5,603 nucleotides of DNA, from contig JAJTCR010000117.1 in assembly GCA_021325695.1 (NCBI GenBank), positions 1-5,603 on the forward strand. The letters run 5' to 3'. This DNA comes from Steroidobacteraceae bacterium. GTDB lineage: Bacteria; Pseudomonadota; Gammaproteobacteria; Steroidobacterales; Steroidobacteraceae. The translations under genes were made by a program, and so were the position numbers. Below are positions 5,188-5,603 of this stretch, piece after piece (position 1 is the stretch's first letter; every line of letters starts with the position of its first letter). Under the pieces are notes generated by a model. It was not told where the DNA came from. It searched no databases and saw only the letters and a list, made by a program, of their open reading frames with translations.

Positions 5188-5603
5188 ATGGCGCAGATGA
5201 ACATGATCCAGGCGCTCAACTCCGCCATGGACATCATGCTGGCGCGCGATCCGAACGTCGTGGTCATGGGCGAGGACGTCGGTTTCTTCGGCGGCGTGTT
5301 CCGCGTCACCGACGGCCTGCAGCGCAAGTACGGCGAACACCGCGTGCTCGATTCGCCGATCGCCGAGGGCGCGATCGTCGGTGCCGCGATCGGCATGGGC
5401 GTGAACGGCCTGCGCCCGGTCGCCGAGGTGCAGTTCGCCGACTACATCTACCCGGCGTGTGACCAGATCTTCTCGGAGCTGGCACGACTGAGATATCGCA
5501 GCGCCGGCGACTTCTGGGCGCCCGTGACGATCCGCACGCCGTGCGGCGGCGGCATCCGCGGCGGCCAGACGCACTCGCAGAGCCCCGAGGCCATCTTCAC
5601 GCA
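5188..5603 (+). CDS. bkdA2: Branched-chain 2-oxoacid dehydrogenase E1 component, beta subunit (N-terminal part, runs off the window)
   Basis: 138 codons are visible before the window ends. The protein begins MAQMNMIQALNSAMDIML and matches the transketolase-like beta subunit of the E1 component. Landmarks are VVVMGEDVGFFGGVFRVTDGL (24-44), DSPIAEGAIVGAAIGMG (55-71) with E60 at the position of the conserved ThDP-activating glutamate, and VQFADYIYPACDQIFSELARLRYRS (81-105). PCGGGIRGGQTHSQSPEA (118-135) includes the HSQSPE segment of the active-site channel. In the complex it pairs with the alpha subunit to bind ThDP at the subunit interface. It follows bkdA1 by 2 bp in the same operon. By analogy with P. 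putida, the E2 (bkdB) and lipoamide dehydrogenase (lpdV) genes would be expected further right, but they are outside the window. The C-terminal half is not visible. Confidence 0.95.
   Translation, partial: MAQMNMIQALNSAMDIMLARDPNVVVMGEDVGFFGGVFRVTDGLQRKYGEHRVLDSPIAEGAIVGAAIGMGVNGLRPVAEVQFADYIYPACDQIFSELARLRYRSAGDFWAPVTIRTPCGGGIRGGQTHSQSPEAIFT

Overview
The window is a GC-rich proteobacterial chromosome segment. It most resembles a gammaproteobacterium, because the right half has the Pseudomonas-type branched-chain keto acid dehydrogenase layout: an Lrp/AsnC-family regulator gene divergent from bkdA1 and bkdA2. The protein sequences alone do not fix the genus. No tRNA, rRNA, CRISPR array or insertion sequence was seen.

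Left part (1-2111). The window opens inside the first 63 codons of a minus-strand FAD/NAD(P)-dependent amine-oxidase/renalase-like oxidoreductase. A 173-bp divergent intergenic gap separates it from a plus-strand gene for a 582-residue thiamine-diphosphate (ThDP) enzyme of the acetolactate synthase / 2-keto acid decarboxylase superfamily. That enzyme has unusual versions of two signature motifs.

Middle (2112-3335). A 237-bp non-coding stretch holds a large imperfect inverted repeat that looks like an interspersed intergenic repeat element, and a small hairpin just past the end of the next gene. That gene is on the minus strand and encodes a complete aldo/keto reductase with the full D-Y-K-H tetrad. 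Upstream of its usable ATG the same reading frame continues through an amber (TAG) codon into a 26-codon ORF. This ORF looks like a twin-arginine signal peptide and starts only 24 bp after the regulator gene's stop. The reductase therefore appears to have lost, or to have conditionally separated, an export signal.

Right part (3333-5603). The regulator gene (lrp/bkdR-like, minus strand) and the bkd operon (plus strand) share a 131-bp intergenic region. It contains two perfect, directly abutting palindromes of different sequence whose centres are 21 bp apart (two DNA turns). They form a likely operator that covers the regulator's own putative promoter and touches its ribosome binding site. bkdA1 (E1 alpha) is complete; bkdA2 (E1 beta) starts 2 bp after it and runs off the window.

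Together, the regulator probably senses branched-chain amino acids or related ligands and controls bkdA1A2, which begins oxidative decarboxylation of the keto acids from valine, leucine and isoleucine. The aldo/keto reductase is probably co-transcribed with the regulator. No direct functional link of the left-hand ThDP enzyme to the bkd system is visible.
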